Below, piece by piece: positions 8,951 through 21,318 of a DNA stretch of 64,000 bases (within the stretch, counting starts at the first letter, position 1; the number at the start of each line of letters is the position of its first letter). Position numbers and translations under genes: made by a program. A model generated the notes under the pieces. It saw only the letters and a program-made list of their open reading frames with translations, searched no databases and was not told where the DNA came from. Origin of the DNA: Diphasiastrum complanatum (lineage: Eukaryota; Streptophyta; Lycopodiopsida; Lycopodiales; Lycopodiaceae); assembly GCA_029204225.1 (NCBI GenBank), contig CM055110.1, forward strand, positions 46,740,685 to 46,804,684, given 5' to 3'.

Positions 8951-11136
8951 CTGTGTCAATGAGATATTCAATCCGAATTGAGCAATATTCCTTTACCAGA
9001 TCAAACTTTGGATGCGCAGATGACTTTTCCATTGAATATGATCAACATAGCTGGATATCAGTAGATCCAATTCCATGTTCGTCATGCATTGACTTCTTAT
9101 GATGAAGATGCAGAGCTTACAGATGAGCAGATTCTCAATCATATGGATTCTACGAGATTTGGAGTTCGAGATATTCCAGATGAACCAACAATAAAACCGC
9201 CTAAAACAGTTGTATTGAAGAAAGGAAAAGCTGCAGGACCAATGACGAAGAGGCAAGCTAAGCAACACTATAACATGGTCCTGAAATGGAAAAAATCATC
9301 TCAAAAAGTTGATTCTAAAAATGTACCACCTTTATTGGATTAAGAAAAAGAGAAGATCAAGGATGATTCTTCAAGTCAGATTTCTCGCAAAAAATCACCA
9401 TCAAGGAAGTCATCACATTAAAAGAAGAGCACATTTTCTAGAAAGTCATCACCTACATGATCGATTCCTGCCAAGAAAGCTAAATGAAAATCCAAGATCA
9501 ATCCTTATGAAAAAGAACAATCAGAAGAAGTCCAGCATGACATGCCCGAGCATTTCAAACACTATACTTTGGATGATGTTATGATTATATTATCGAAAGC
9601 TCATCATGAACCAGAAGAGAAAGAATGAATCTTGCGGAACCAGGAGAACCCAAAAAAATTGTTCAAGTTGGAGCGTAACTTACTCTCGAACAATTTCAAG
9701 CGTTAAGGAAGTTATTGATCAAGTACCAAGATTGTTTTGCCTGGACATACAAGGATCTAAAAGGGATTCCTACATCCGTTATTGAGCATACAATACCATT
9801 GATGCCTGCATAAAATTTTATTGCTGTAATCCAAACGTTACTGAACTTATAAAGACAGAGCTACAAAGGTTACTTGAAGCCGACTTTATTTATGAAATCG
9901 AACATATCAAATGGGTTTCTCCAATTGTTGTCATTTCTAAAAAGAGTGGGAAGATGAGAATTTGCGGGATCTCAAAGCCTTCAACAAAGTGACACAAAAG
10001 GATCACTTTCCGTTACCCTTTATTGAAATCATAATGGACCGCCTTGCTAGAGCAAAAGCCTACAATTTTTTGGATGGATTTAGTGGTTACAACCAAGTCA
10101 AGATTACAACTGTGGATTGTCATAAAACAAGTTTTGCAACAGAATGGAGAACTTATGCTTATAAAGTTATGCCGTTTGGACTTTGTAACGCACCTAGTTC
10201 ATTTCAAAGGGTCATGCAGTTCGCCTTCAAAGACTACTTGTAGAAATTCCTTGAAATCTACTTGATGATCTCGAAGTCCATAGTACTGACACAAACCACT
10301 TGGATCGTTTGGAAAAAGTGTTTGAACGTTGTCACAAATACCAAATCTGTCAAATTTGGGCTACTCATGGAGTTGTCCTTGGACATGTGATATCAAAACA
10401 TGGCATTGCTACGGATTATTCCAAAATGACAGTTGAGGCGTTGGAGGCATTTGAAAGATTGAAGAAAGCTTTAGCTTCTGGACCAATACTACGAGCTCCA
10501 ATTTGGACAATTGAGTTTCATGTTCATACTGATGCATCAAAATATGTAATTGGATCAGTTTTGATGAGCCAGGTGAACACAAGAAATATTATCCCATCAG
10601 GTTTTCAAGCCGATAGCTTATAGATCTTGATAAGAATTATTCGACAACAGAACTAGAAGCATTAGCCATGGTTTTTTCTATAAAGATGTGGGCATTCAAA
10701 ATAGCTTACAAAGGTAGTACGAATCAAACACCATTCCATCTTGTCTATGGTCAAGATGCAGTTATGCCGATTACATTCTTGATACCATCTTTACGCATAG
10801 CGGCAATGGAGTGGTTGGATGATGCAAAATCCTTGAGGCTTTACAAAAATTTTGTGAGACCAGATTGATGACAATTCTTGCATTAGCAGTAGAGAAAGCT
10901 CGCCGCAAGACATGGCATGATTGCGATTACACAACAAAGATCTGAAGGAAGGAGATCTAGCACTGATGTACAAGACGAAACTGATCAAAGGCAAATTGAA
11001 ATCTACAAGTAAAAGACCATACAAGGTCAAAGTGATATTGAATTATGGAGCAGTTATTTTAGAACACTTGGATGGAAAACGATTTGATACTCTGGTGAAT
11101 GGCAGCCGACTACGCAAGTTTTGGCAGCCAGTATAG
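8951..11136 (+). mobile_element. Decayed Ty3/gypsy element (linker, RT, RNase H, integrase end)
   Basis: The frame changes repeatedly but the order is that of gypsy pol. A gag-pol linker with DEDAELTDEQILNHMD lies at 9089-9343. Reverse transcriptase at about 9670-10243 shows YNFLDGFSGYNQVKI and the fingers-palm YKVMPFGLCNAPSSFQRVM. RNase H at 10430-10690 shows HTDASKYVIGSVL and YSTTELEALAMV. Then the sequence jumps to the integrase end (NQTPFHLVYGQDAVMP, then the GDLALMYKTK and PYKVKVILNYGA core). Most of the integrase is deleted at about 10690. Many stops and frameshifts make it non-functional. The linker resembles the gypsy remnant at 27.4-28.7 kb. Confidence 0.8.
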
Positions 11137-11970
11137 CTAGTTCAACCAGCTTGATCCAATACCTTGTCAGTTTTACTTTTGTTGTTTTACAATTTTTTGT
11201 TTGTCACTACTTGATTAATTTTTCTTTTGGAAAAAGACAATAAAAAAAAAGAAAGAAAGAAAGAATGATGAGCAAAAGTCAAATAAGTCATCAGATCAAA
11301 AAAAGTTGAAAGAAAGTATTTTCATAAATTATCTTTTTATGAAAAATGCCTTAGAAAATCACTTTTCAGACATTTTTTCTTTACATACGGTTTTAGAAAC
11401 CTTCGCCGAGTTGCCAAATCACACATCCACCTTAGATTTACCTATACTGAGTTGGGCAAAGGTTCTCTAAAGATTTATTACCTGTTTTTAAGTCACAAGC
11501 AAATGTTCAATAGTTTACCATTTTGGGAACCTTCGTCGAGCATCTTATAGTCATTATTAACCTTCACCGACCTGATAGATGGATTCAGAATGCCAAAATG
11601 AGGTCGGAAATAGGTCCAGGTCCTGAAATCTTTTATTATCCATAGTACCTAGGTGAAGGATGTTCTTAGGCAAATGTTGAACCTTTGTCAGATCTTCAAA
11701 ACCTTTGCCAGATCAGTTCAGATAGTTGGAGCTATTTTTAGCCTGTCTGCGACCTATCATGATTCTGTGGTAGCTATCTACCTACCTGCCTACCATCTGC
11801 AGCCTATTTGTGACATGTGCGACTTGCGTGTGAGTTATTTGCATCCTGCTACGTGGCTCTACAGGTTATTTCCACCTGTCTACTAGTTGTCTATACATTT
11901 TCTAGTCGGTATCAGGCCTACTGAGGCCATAGCAACCCTCGCTGGGCCTACATCTTCTTGTCTGTGAAAA
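11137..11970. repeat. Probable gypsy 3' region or LTR
   Basis: No gene is visible. The motif AACCTTCGCCGA returns in variants near 11400, 11526 and 11560, and a looser version near 11680. It follows the integrase end directly, so it is probably the 3' non-coding part or LTR of the gypsy element. LTR ends could not be fixed. Confidence 0.4.
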
Positions 11971-11974
11971 AAAA

Positions 11975-12470
11975 TTAGGCCTCCATAGTCTGTAAGCATG
12001 GCAGTGCGTCAGTTGTCTGCATTTGAACTCGACAATGCTTCTGCCACAGAGGCATGTTCATCATAACTGATGAATGCCTGAGGGATAACCCTTGTCGATG
12101 TCGAGCAGTCCTTCGAACAATAGTCGATTGCTGAGATGATGATTCTCCTTGCTGTGTGACATGGATATCTTCGATTGTTGTCGGAATAGTTGCAGGTCGA
12201 AGCCTGTCAATGATAATGGAAGTCATTGGAACGAACTCTTGCATTGGCTGCTTCTGCTTGAAGTCAAAAAGTCTATTTTCAAAAAAGATGACGTCTTGAC
12301 TGACTGTGATTCGACATCGTAGATTTGATAGGCTTAGTGTGATGTCGAGTATCTGACAAAGATACTTCTGCAACTAACAAGATTGAGCTTCTTTCTTAGG
12401 TCAAATGAAATCTGCATGTAGCAAAGAAACCAAACACTCGGAGGTGCTTTAGACTTGGAGATCCTTAGCT
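11975..12470 (-). pseudogene. Copia pol remnant (post-integrase region)
   Basis: The minus-strand frame at 12373-11975 contains RCRITVSQDVIFFEN, the conserved copia segment between integrase and reverse transcriptase (SRDVxFxE type), followed by Q/S-rich sequence. The RT core is absent. It belongs with the gag start and PBS just to its right. Confidence 0.6.
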
Positions 12471-12637
12471 TTCCAAGTGGTCAGCATGTCAGGTTCAGCC
12501 GACTTGGCTATGGAACCGTTGACGTATCCTCAAAGTTCTTTCTCAATGAGTATCATCTTTATTTTGAATTCCCAAATGTGGAAATCGTCACCGTTGAACT
12601 TATTGATCAAGCGGATCTCTGAAGATATTCCTTCCAT
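12471..12637 (-). pseudogene. Copia gag N-terminus
   Basis: The minus strand from 12637 reads MEGISSEIRLINKFNGDDF, then WEFKIKMILI, the usual copia gag opening. One stop lies within the first 40 residues. It joins directly to the pol remnant, so most of gag, protease and integrase are deleted. Confidence 0.7.
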
Positions 12638-12696
12638 AATGAATGATCTAAAAAATTGTAAAATAGTATTGAATAATATAACAATTTGGACCTATG

Positions 12697-12708
12697 GCTC
12701 TGATACCA
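12697..12708 (-). other. Primer-binding site, minus-strand copia
   Basis: GCTCTGATACCA is the complement of TGGTATCAGAGC. It lies between the gag start on its left and the LTR beginning TGTTGGGTTTC at 12712. Confidence 0.8.
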
Positions 12709-12711
12709 CTC

Positions 12712-13795
12712 TGTTGGGTTTCATATGAAGTAGAATGATTATGTTTGAATATACTATTTAGCAGCTTTGATACCACCCTTGCTAAATGCGATATTCAGTC
12801 AAGGGAAAAACTCAACATAGAATTATGACAAGACCTTTACCAATCTGTTGATTTAGACTATTACTCAGATTGACCAAAGAAATATCCTAGTAGGTGTCGA
12901 AGACAACCATGAAGGGAGAGAAACAATTAGGCATCTAAGACAACCAGATATTCCGAATGAGTCATGAAATGAGTATCAGTACATGAGAGAGAAATTATCA
13001 GAAGGCATTCAACAGTGGAATACATATAAGAAAATAGAGAATTTGTATTAAGATGTTCTGAATACAACTATCAAATCATGATCCTGTGTCCGAAAATAGT
13101 TCATACCATCTCTACTTCTTGAATTACCTCCACTCTCTAAAATCTATGATCCTATGGATCAAATAGTCTGATACAAGGGAGTTCACAATGGAACTCTGAT
13201 TCATGCTACCACTGACTATTGACTCTTCTTATTTGATATATAAGTCATCGCATAATTCATTATTGATTTATTGTGCATACACATCAGTTGCAGTGGTCGT
13301 GAAGGTTACAATTCTGTGGGTTAACAGTCGTGAAGTGATGCAGTTATTGCACAGTGAATGGTGATGTAGTCTGCAGTTTACAGAGTAGACGATGAGATCC
13401 ATTTTGACTAATGATAGTCGCGACAATCGTCGAAGGTGTCGAATGAATCGAGTCGACTTGTTCACCCTTGAGAAGACGTCGATGGAGTCGAAGTCGTCGA
13501 TAGACTTCGGTGAGTGGGTGAAGTCAACTCGATGAAGTTGAGTTGATCCTGCTCTGCTTCAAGTAGTTATATGTACAGACTATTCGACTTATGCGAGTAA
13601 GGCTGCTGTCATTGTAGAGAGAGAATATCGTGGTGCTCAGGAAATGAGGTTAGGTGAGTAGGAGTGAAGATTGACTCCAACATGGTAGAATTCCGGAAGG
13701 TCCACGACAACGAGTCCACGGGACACAAAGGCAAATGACAAGCAGTTTGCGATATCCATGACTAGGGCTCCACACATAACAGCTACCTATAGTAA
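12712..13795 (-). repeat. Copia 5' LTR, approximate right end
   Basis: The sequence starts TGTTGGG next to the PBS. It includes a GTCGAAG-rich part at about 13360-13560 like that at 21840-22170. The right boundary is not fixed; a CACATAACA near 13780 is a candidate. Confidence 0.5.
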
Positions 13796-14867
13796 GCTTT
13801 TACTCGACTTATTCATTCCAATCTCATGAAGCTATGTTTGTAAGCTCGCTCTTTTTATTGGAATGCAGTGTGAGATTGTTGCTATAATCATTTACAATTT
13901 GAATGGGGTTTTTACAAATGTTCTAGGGAAGCAATTTTTTTTTAAAGGGACTAATCATATGGCTTTGAAGAATAAGATCATACTGATTTAAGTTTTGATA
14001 TGTATTAATCAAAGTTTGTATTTTGTGGTTGTGTCCACTTAATCGAGTGAATAAGTGAGAGTTTGGTAGTGAATCAACCTTATCACAGAATGAGAGTTGC
14101 TTAGAATAATTAGTAGAACTTCCTAGGAGTTTTATTGATAGCATGATAGGATGTTCTACTAAATATTCATGAAAGAATGTCATGGTTTTCTTTCAACACC
14201 CTTAGGCTATAACAAAGATGCAAAAAATGTTTAACATTATAAATTTAACACAAAAAACATTATTGTAAAATTTACAAAGATCAATGTTACATGGAAAGCT
14301 GCCAACTACCAAATAACATTTTATGGTTTGAGACTAAAGTTGAAATCGTTCAAATGTTCTAAATTTAAAAGTGCTCTACGCATGACTGTGAAACTAACTC
14401 TCTCCATTTTTTGTCCTTTTATAATTTTAGATTTATCTAACTTTACAAGAACTATCAACTTATTTGTAATAGTATAAAACTCTACTATGAATGGTAGCAA
14501 CTAACTAATGTCAATGAACAAATTATTGGAATTGTCATAAGGTAAAGATTCTCCCTTTGAGCAATATACCTCAATGATCTAAAATGGAATACCCACTATC
14601 ATTTGCATGCCTTGGTTCAATATGTCTCTTTTTACTTTAAGATGAAATGGCCATGGGACTGGAAATTCTTTTATACTTGTGCAAATGCTTCATATATCAT
14701 CTTAAGCATTGTGGCCTATGCTTCTTTACTGATGCTAGAAATATTAAATGCACCTTGAACTAATGTTGTCAAGTATTTTTTCAACTTCATTCATAATGGT
14801 CTTCGTACCTGAAGCCTTAAATTTTCTCATTATGTTGTTGTTCCACATTGATTTCATTGACTTAGAA
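13796..14867. other. Unassigned AT-rich stretch
   Basis: I see no gene or element I can name. It ends where the duplicated segment begins (14868). Confidence 0.4.
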
Positions 14868-17525
14868 GTCAAAACAAACCCTAACAATTTTCCAATATAA
14901 ATCTCATGATTCTTTCAAATGTTATTCAACAACCAATGTAGATCTACAAAGTAAATATCACTGTCAAGAAATAGTTGGTTGAGATTTCAAACACAAAAAC
15001 TTTATTGATTGCAACACAATGCTAAATCTCATCCAAATAAGTGAAAATAAAGTAACATGATAGAACTACTGATTGCCTTAAATAAAAAAAATTTAAACAA
15101 TTCAAACACAAATAAGCTAGCACTCACTTGAATGCACTTATTTGAATGCACATATCCTTCTTTTTTGGTGACCTCCTCTTTATTAATAATCTTAAACATC
15201 CTTTATTGTCAATCTCTTTCTTTTATTATTTTTTGCCTTTTTATTCAACAAGTTTGTATCTTAAAATAAATACAAATATGGGATATGCATGGATTGAAAT
15301 GCAACTTTCATCTCATCATTACTATTTGTAAACTCACATAAAGAAGAATGTAGCATTTCAAACTATTTTATGAAGACCTCATTTTCTTTAAAACTATCTT
15401 TCAGGTTTATATGTTTCATGATACATGATATGCCTTTGATATTTTCTCTAATTTTTTTTCTAAATTTTTTTTTTCTGCATTGAATCTGCAATTAGATAGG
15501 CTTTCAAATTTTCACGATAACTTAAATGACCCCTTTTTTATGACACTTATAAATTATTAATTGGGTCACCAAAATGCAAATCAGGATGTTGCAATAAATG
15601 TGGATCGCTAGGATATAATGTTTCTAATGACCATAAACCTAAATGCTTTAGCTTTTATTCCATATAAAAGATCATATCAGAAGTTGATAATTTCAATTTT
15701 TTTGATTAAGTAGACCATAGTCAGATGGAAGATGCACATTAAGATGATAAAGCGTAGTCATCAACGAAAAATAGTAGTGACAATAACAGATGAGTTTCAA
15801 GCTGTTAAATAAGATTAAATATAGTAAAACTTTCATCTAAATATATGGATATGACAAATTTAAAAATGGTGGCAAACACATGTTTGTCCCTCGACATGGA
15901 GATGCCAACAATCAAATATTCAACTTTGGAGAGGATGGTAGTCATATATTTGAAGCGCTATTACTTTTTTGAATTTTTGACCTTAAACTCTTTGTAAATG
16001 TTGATTTTTGGATGTTTCCAAATTTTAAGAGGCAACGTTTCGATGTTTCGAAAGTCTCATATAATTGTGGTTAAGTACAAGTCACTTATGATGTGACTGC
16101 AACAAGTTAAATTCATTTGCGTTGTAGTTACAAAAATGATATTTTATTAATTTTTTGTTATTTTTATCTCTCTTACATGGCATTCCCTATAGGGCCTTTT
16201 CAGACTCATATTTTTCTCTAATGTTAACCTAGCTTTATGTCCTATTTATCTTATTATTAAATCATGAAATTTTGCTAAACTAAGAGTTAGCTTGTGTTCT
16301 AATCAAGTCAAAGTACCATAATCTAACAAGGTTATTATGAAGAGACTATATGACTTTTATTTTTTCCTTAGGGCAATTGTTAGCCTTAGGGTGTTTTCAC
16401 AGTACAAGTGGGAACTTCATGTGCTCTAAGCTTCTCTTGCCACCCTTTTTTTAAGCCTTGGTAAGTGAGAATAACACCATCCCTATTTCACACTTGATTG
16501 GTAATTGTTAAATAAAATGTTGCAAGTTGTTTGGCTAGGTTGAGTCTTTCTCATGCCATTGGTCCATTTCTTATGACGTTGCCCCTTACACCTCAACGTG
16601 CCAAGCAAGGCCTCGAGGTCGAAAAACCCACTTTCATTTGCCCCTATGTGGCAAGAGAGTCCATGCCATCTCATGTACCAAAGAGTGGCAACTCAATATA
16701 AGTGTGAAATTAGGGCTAAACTAGTCCCTCATTTGAAAAATGGACCAATGGAATAACTCCATTATCATTTAATGACTAGCACTCCAATTTGTAGTTTTTT
16801 GGTAATATATGTCTCATTCTAGAATAAGAAAGTTCCAAAGGATTTTTCCTATGCGAATCAAGAGTCAAAAGATATGTAATGTTCTTCTTAGGACTTCCTT
16901 AGTTTGATGATTGTTTTCTGGAAAAATAATGAGAGAAATGAATCATATACTAAACTGAGATAAAAAGATTTTCAAGCAATTGAAGAAGCCTGGACGACAT
17001 AAGCTATGGAACAGTGTAATATGCCAACTAGTCGTCACTGTCTTTCGAAATGGGTTAGACAGGCTAGAAGATTGTTTGCATTGTGGGCCATGAGGCTTTC
17101 ATGCAAGAATATGAAGATCAGATAGTTACAGAAATCCTGCCCAGTGCAGCTTTCGAGCCATATTTCTTCTCGATTGCATGTGTAGATATTGATCAGATTG
17201 AGACTGCCTAAGCTGCAGAAGTAGTCCAAGAGAAAAAATTCTTTTGGATGGCAACAATAAAATCAAAGAGCAGAGAAGTCTGTGGCTACTAAGCAAAAGC
17301 AGACAGCTGGAGGCACATCAAACTATTTCTCCATGCACGAGCCCTCCTGGTAACAATGCACTACATTTGGTCCGCAATGAGTGCGAGTATTTAGAATCCT
17401 TCAAATGTCAAACCTAGAGGAGTGTAGAGGGAACTTCTAGAAAACAATCAAAATTATACAACCAGCTAATTTCTTTTCTATCTCTTAGTCAATAGGATGA
17501 CCACAAACGAAGAGCATTGACAGCC
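14868..17525. other. Non-coding 3' flank of LPR copy 1
   Basis: Only short open frames occur here, for example 15146-15331. They are shared with copy 2 because the whole segment is duplicated, and they show no protein character. Confidence 0.6.
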
Positions 17526-17528
17526 AGT

Positions 17529-18212
17529 CATGAAACCATTTGCTGCAATTGATATAATCAGCCAGAATCTTTATTGCAAAATTATCAATAAAGGATGACA
17601 GGATGGAAAGCTCAGATTTTAGATGAGGCATTGCCATAACCTAGATCAGAGTACAAAATCATCTAGAGATGAAGCTGGCTGTATCATGCTGTTTGATGAT
17701 GATAGGGGAAAAAACTGAAAAGCTAGTTAGATTCTGACGAGAAGAGGTCGCATCATGGAGTTGTCGTCGTGGTCCACCAGATGGCAATGCCACACATAGC
17801 CTGGCCCAATTGTTGGATTGAAAGGGAAAGGCAGTCCTTTTTGTGTTGTAAATCTGATCAGAAATCTAGTCATGAAACCATTTGCTGCAATTGATATAAT
17901 CAGCCAGAATCTTTATTGCAAAATTATCAATAAAGGATGACAGGATGGAAAGCTCAGATTTTAGATGAGGCATTGCCATAACCTAGGTCAGAGTACAAAA
18001 TCATCTAGAGATGAAGCTGGCTGTATCATGCTGTTTGATGATGATAGGGGAAAAAACTGAAAAGCTAGTTAGATTCTGACGAGAAGAGGTCGCATCATGG
18101 AGTTGTCTTCGTGATCCACCAGATGGCAATGCCACACATAGCCTGGCCCAATTGTTGGATTGAAAGGGAAAGGCAGTCCTTTTTGTGTTGTAAATCTGAT
18201 CAGAAATCTAGT
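17529..18212. repeat. 342-bp tandem duplication covering the LPR 3' end
   Basis: Unit A is 17529-17870 and unit B 17871-18212. Both start CATGAAACCATTTGCTGCAA and end CAGAAATCTAGT. Unit B holds the last 47 codons, the stop and the 3' untranslated part of the working gene; unit A repeats them downstream of the real stop. Copy 2 has a single unit. Unit A reads GTCGTCGTGGTCC where B and copy 2 read GTCTTCGTGATCC, so A has begun to decay. Confidence 0.95.
17912..17917 (-). terminator. Poly(A) signal AATAAA, LPR copy 1
   Basis: TTTATT on the plus strand gives AATAAA about 150 bases after the stop codon. The tandem unit supplies a second one at 17570-17575. Copy 2 has AACAAA at the matching site. 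Confidence 0.45.
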
Positions 18213-19968
18213 CACAAATCCTGGAAAAGTAACCGCTGTGTCCTTCCAGCCAATCTGATCGACGTCTGGTGGCCTCCTTGGCCCAGTGAAGCAGCTCCTG
18301 GGATCAGGATATGGAAAAGCCAACGAGCATGTGCGATTGGTGAAGCGAGAAATGCTGAATGGCTGTTGATCGCTCACATGAAACTTGATGAGATGAATGT
18401 GCATGGAATGTGCTACAGGCGTGAGATTGATCATATCCCAAATCTCTGTGCTTCCTGCCCTCACGATCTCGGTGGGTGGATCCCTGTAGGTACGATTGTT
18501 CATCAGCAATGCGTAAGGCTCGTTGGAAGAGGTGTTCGTGGCTTCCAGTAGATGAAACCTCCTTGAAGCAAAATCTTCACTTATGAATGGAGCTTCTGAT
18601 CCTAGAATTGGTGGAATGAGGCTATTATCTTTGACTGCCTGCGGTGGAGAGACTACTCTGAACTGCATCACTGCTCTGGCTGATTCAGGAGTGAGACGGG
18701 CTACGCCATTAGGAAATGGAGTTGGAGCAGAATTACGCAGCACCATAGTTGTGTTCGGAGGCAGGCCAGAGAAATCAATGATGAAATCCACCCTCTCTGC
18801 TGGAGCAATTCTGATTTGTTGCTGCACGACTGGGCGAGGTAGAAGACCTCCATCGGTTCCAATTTTGATGAAACTCATGTTGGGATGATTCAAAGAAAGC
18901 AAGAAGAAGCGGTTGTTGGCTGCATTGACAAGCCTGAATCTGTACTTAAAGGGAAACACATCCATGAAGGGCCATGCCTTGCCATTGACAAGAATAGTAT
19001 CGCCCACATACTCCACACACCAAATGGGATGCACATCTGCAGCATTGCCGATGTTGGGAAAGTTGATAGACCCATCGGAGAAAAATTGCTTGTCCTGCAG
19101 AACCAGCACTACTTCATACAAACCCTTAGGCAAAGGACTCAGATTTTCGGCAGCAGATTTTACCACATAGGTTCCCACCAATCCTGCAACCATGTTGAGC
19201 CTAGTGAGGCCGAAAGTGTGGTCGTGATACCACAGAAGCGCGGGCTCGATCGCATTTGGGTAGTGATACTCCTCCGTCACGTAAGCCGGTCCTTTCTCTC
19301 CAAATTGAGTATACCACGCATCAGGATTGCCGTCGTAAAAGCTTTCGTCCTCCATGCCATGCAGATGGGTCACTATAGGCACGCCGCCCAGCCTTGGATT
19401 AGCTCTTTCAATCGTTGGATCTACTGGAAGAATGTGGCTCAGATCAGGGATGTGATTTGTCCAGCGCACTATCACCTCCTCGTCCGCATTTGCCACCAGA
19501 GTTGGCCCAGGATAGGTTGCTGCCTCCAAGCTGGTTCCGTAGGCATACAATGTAGTGGGTGGAAGATCCCGATGCAGCTTCTGCAGCATTAATCCAAGCC
19601 CACCATATCCACTACTATATCAGATTACATAAAAAAAGAGTTCTCGTCATGAATTAGTGAGAACACAGTTGAATTAGAAGCTGCAATGCAGGGCAGGTGC
19701 AAATGGTTTGTCACCTCACCTGAGTGATTTTGTAGGCTCCGATTTCAATCGGAGTTTTAGGTAGGAGGTGGATGAGAGGAGTTCTTGGAAGTGAATCGAC
19801 AAACATCTCGAGGCGTGGTGATGGTGAAAGCATCTGACACACTTGAATTGGACCTACGCTGCTGATGTTAACCTCCACCGCTTGCACAACAAGCAAATGT
19901 ATTACAGCTGCGTAGGCCACAACTATTAACAACTGGATCGTCATAGCTATTTGAATAGATGCCTGCAT
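18069..19968 (-). CDS. LPR: LPR-type multicopper oxidase (ferroxidase), copy 1
   Basis: There are two coding exons on the minus strand: 19968-19720 (83 codons) and 19580-18069 (503 codons plus stop), giving 586 residues, close to the roughly 580 of Arabidopsis LPR1. The intron 19719-19581 has a GTGAGG donor and CTGCAG acceptor in phase 0, joining ...AYKITQ to KLHRDLPPTTLYAYG. A hydrophobic N-terminus (LLIVVAYAAVIHLLVV) suggests secretion or membrane targeting. Copper-ligand motifs are all present: HLHG at residues 155-158, YHDH at 201-204, HSMHIH at 474-479, and HCHLVDHEDNSMM at 567-579 with an axial Met. EYVGD matches the LPR region implicated in iron binding. LPR proteins oxidise Fe(II) in the apoplast during root responses to low phosphate; that role is from the family. 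AG before the ATG leaves room for a 5' UTR intron. A bilirubin-oxidase or CotA-like substrate is the alternative. Confidence 0.92.
19581..19719 (-). other. Intron of LPR copy 1
   Basis: A 139-base GT-AG intron between the signal-peptide exon and the catalytic exon. Copy 2 has the same length. Confidence 0.85.
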
Positions 19969-20369
19969 CCTCTGTTAACAACAGAACGAACAAGGATGAT
20001 CAGTAAGACATTCCAGTAGTTCTTCAGTAATTTTTTGCTGATTTATCAATGCCTGCATTACTTTTACAAGAAAAGCACATCAAACGCAGCATATTGAGAA
20101 AGGATTACTACTGAACTGAGATTGCACAGTCCCCAGCCACAAGCAATAACCAATTATAAGTTTCAGTCACACGAAGATCAGCCAACTGCTAGAAAGTTTG
20201 CTCGGGAATCTGAAGTGCTTTCTAGAATGCTGCTGCTCTATTAGTTGATACCCCGAAGCTTGCTAACCAAGGGATGTGAAACCTTTTTTATCATCAAGAG
20301 GCGATGATAGTAAAGCTTAAACAACAAGAAGAAGACAGGGTGCATTCACGACTGAAGAGGCATTGTATC

Positions 20370-20379
20370 ATATATATAC
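20370..20379 (-). promoter_or_regulatory. TATA-like palindrome upstream of LPR copy 1
   Basis: A TATATATACATA run lies about 400 bases before the ATG, directly on the gene side of the microsatellite. In copy 2 the matching run is longer. The long leader would fit a 5' UTR intron ending in TTGTTAACAG just before the ATG. This is a candidate only. Confidence 0.3.
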
Positions 20380-20384
20380 ATATG

Positions 20385-20385
<1 letters not shown>

Positions 20386-20468
<83 letters not shown>
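20386..20468. repeat. (TG)n(GA)n compound microsatellite, copy 1
   Basis: About 16 TG units are followed by about 26 GA units, in the LPR upstream region. Copy 2 has about 17 and 16. Confidence 0.9.
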
Positions 20469-20472
<4 letters not shown>

Positions 20473-20479
20473 AATTCAA

Positions 20480-21318
20480 ATCGCTGGCGCTTCCTGAATT
20501 GGAATAATATGGTTATTACTTATTTAAATTTGAATTTGAGGTTTGGACTGAGACGGTTCAACAATATACGGTATATTAAAATCTGGTATTTATTTAGAAG
20601 GTTTTTAGATGGCTCTAATTTGGAGTTCAGGCCTTGTCATTTGAGCTGAGGGGTTCTTCATGGGAAAAATTGGATGGACATTAATCTCGTAGCATTCATG
20701 AGCAATGATAGCGGACATGTGGCATTACATCATTGTTCGAGAATTACACTTAGATTATGAACCATAGCATAGGCTACAAATAGATATATCTTGACCGTCT
20801 ATCTCTGTCCTACTACGTCAGGTATCGTTCATCCGACGGTGGGCTATAGGATTGCAACTAGATTTGCCACCCTGTGGCTCATCTTGCTAGAAGCCCCAAC
20901 TAAACAATAAGAGATTTAACAGATACAAACAACTTCAGAGAAGTTTGCATACATTCCGACATAAAATTGAACACAATAAAAAAATATGATTGATTCAATA
21001 AGTAGTATGCACAAATCAGAACATATTGTAAATGTATCTTTGCTGAGTAATGACGTAGATCAACTTCTGTTTCCAATCTTTTTGGATTTGAATATGTAGA
21101 TAGTATTGAGCTTCGCCCAAATCTGTCATGTCGAATTTTACAAAAAACATTCATTTCTCATCTTTTATTAGTTCGACACTATCACTAAAGAGAAGTGTGT
21201 CGTCCACATACAAAGTAATAATAATAAAAGACTGTTACACTGACTTGAAGTAGACATTCAAATCTGAAGTACTCATAGCTTTTAGTAATGTAGGAGAAAA
21301 TACAAAGTTTGATGTTAT
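20480..21318. other. Upstream non-coding part of copy 1
   Basis: No gene is visible. It is shared with copy 2 at 53000-53855 and ends at the duplication breakpoint. Confidence 0.6.

Larger units (their letters stand above)
14868..21318. repeat. Duplicated LPR segment, copy 1
   Basis: From GTCAAAACAAACCCTAACAA to AAAGTTTGATGTTAT this stretch matches 48303-53855 almost throughout, in the same orientation. Sequence on both sides is unrelated. Copy 1 is about 900 bases longer: it has a 342-bp tandem duplication at the gene's 3' end, about 190 bases at 17165-17345 and blocks at about 15410-15480 and 15670-15835 that copy 2 lacks. Apart from the gene it is AT-rich non-coding sequence. Confidence 0.95.

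Noticed and set aside
15146-15331. 61-residue open frame also present at 48579-48764
   Set aside because: Its conservation only reflects the duplicated segment; it is low-complexity F/Y/L-rich with no promoter or homology signal.
18111-19592. Plus-strand open frames of 101-235 residues over the LPR gene (and the same at 50649-52130)
   Set aside because: They are antisense shadows of the strongly supported minus-strand multicopper oxidase exons, with no protein features of their own.
14868-21318. Helitron or Pack-type transposon carrying the LPR gene
   Set aside because: No Helitron CTRR end with hairpin, no terminal inverted repeats and no matching target duplications at either copy; an ordinary segmental duplication fits better.
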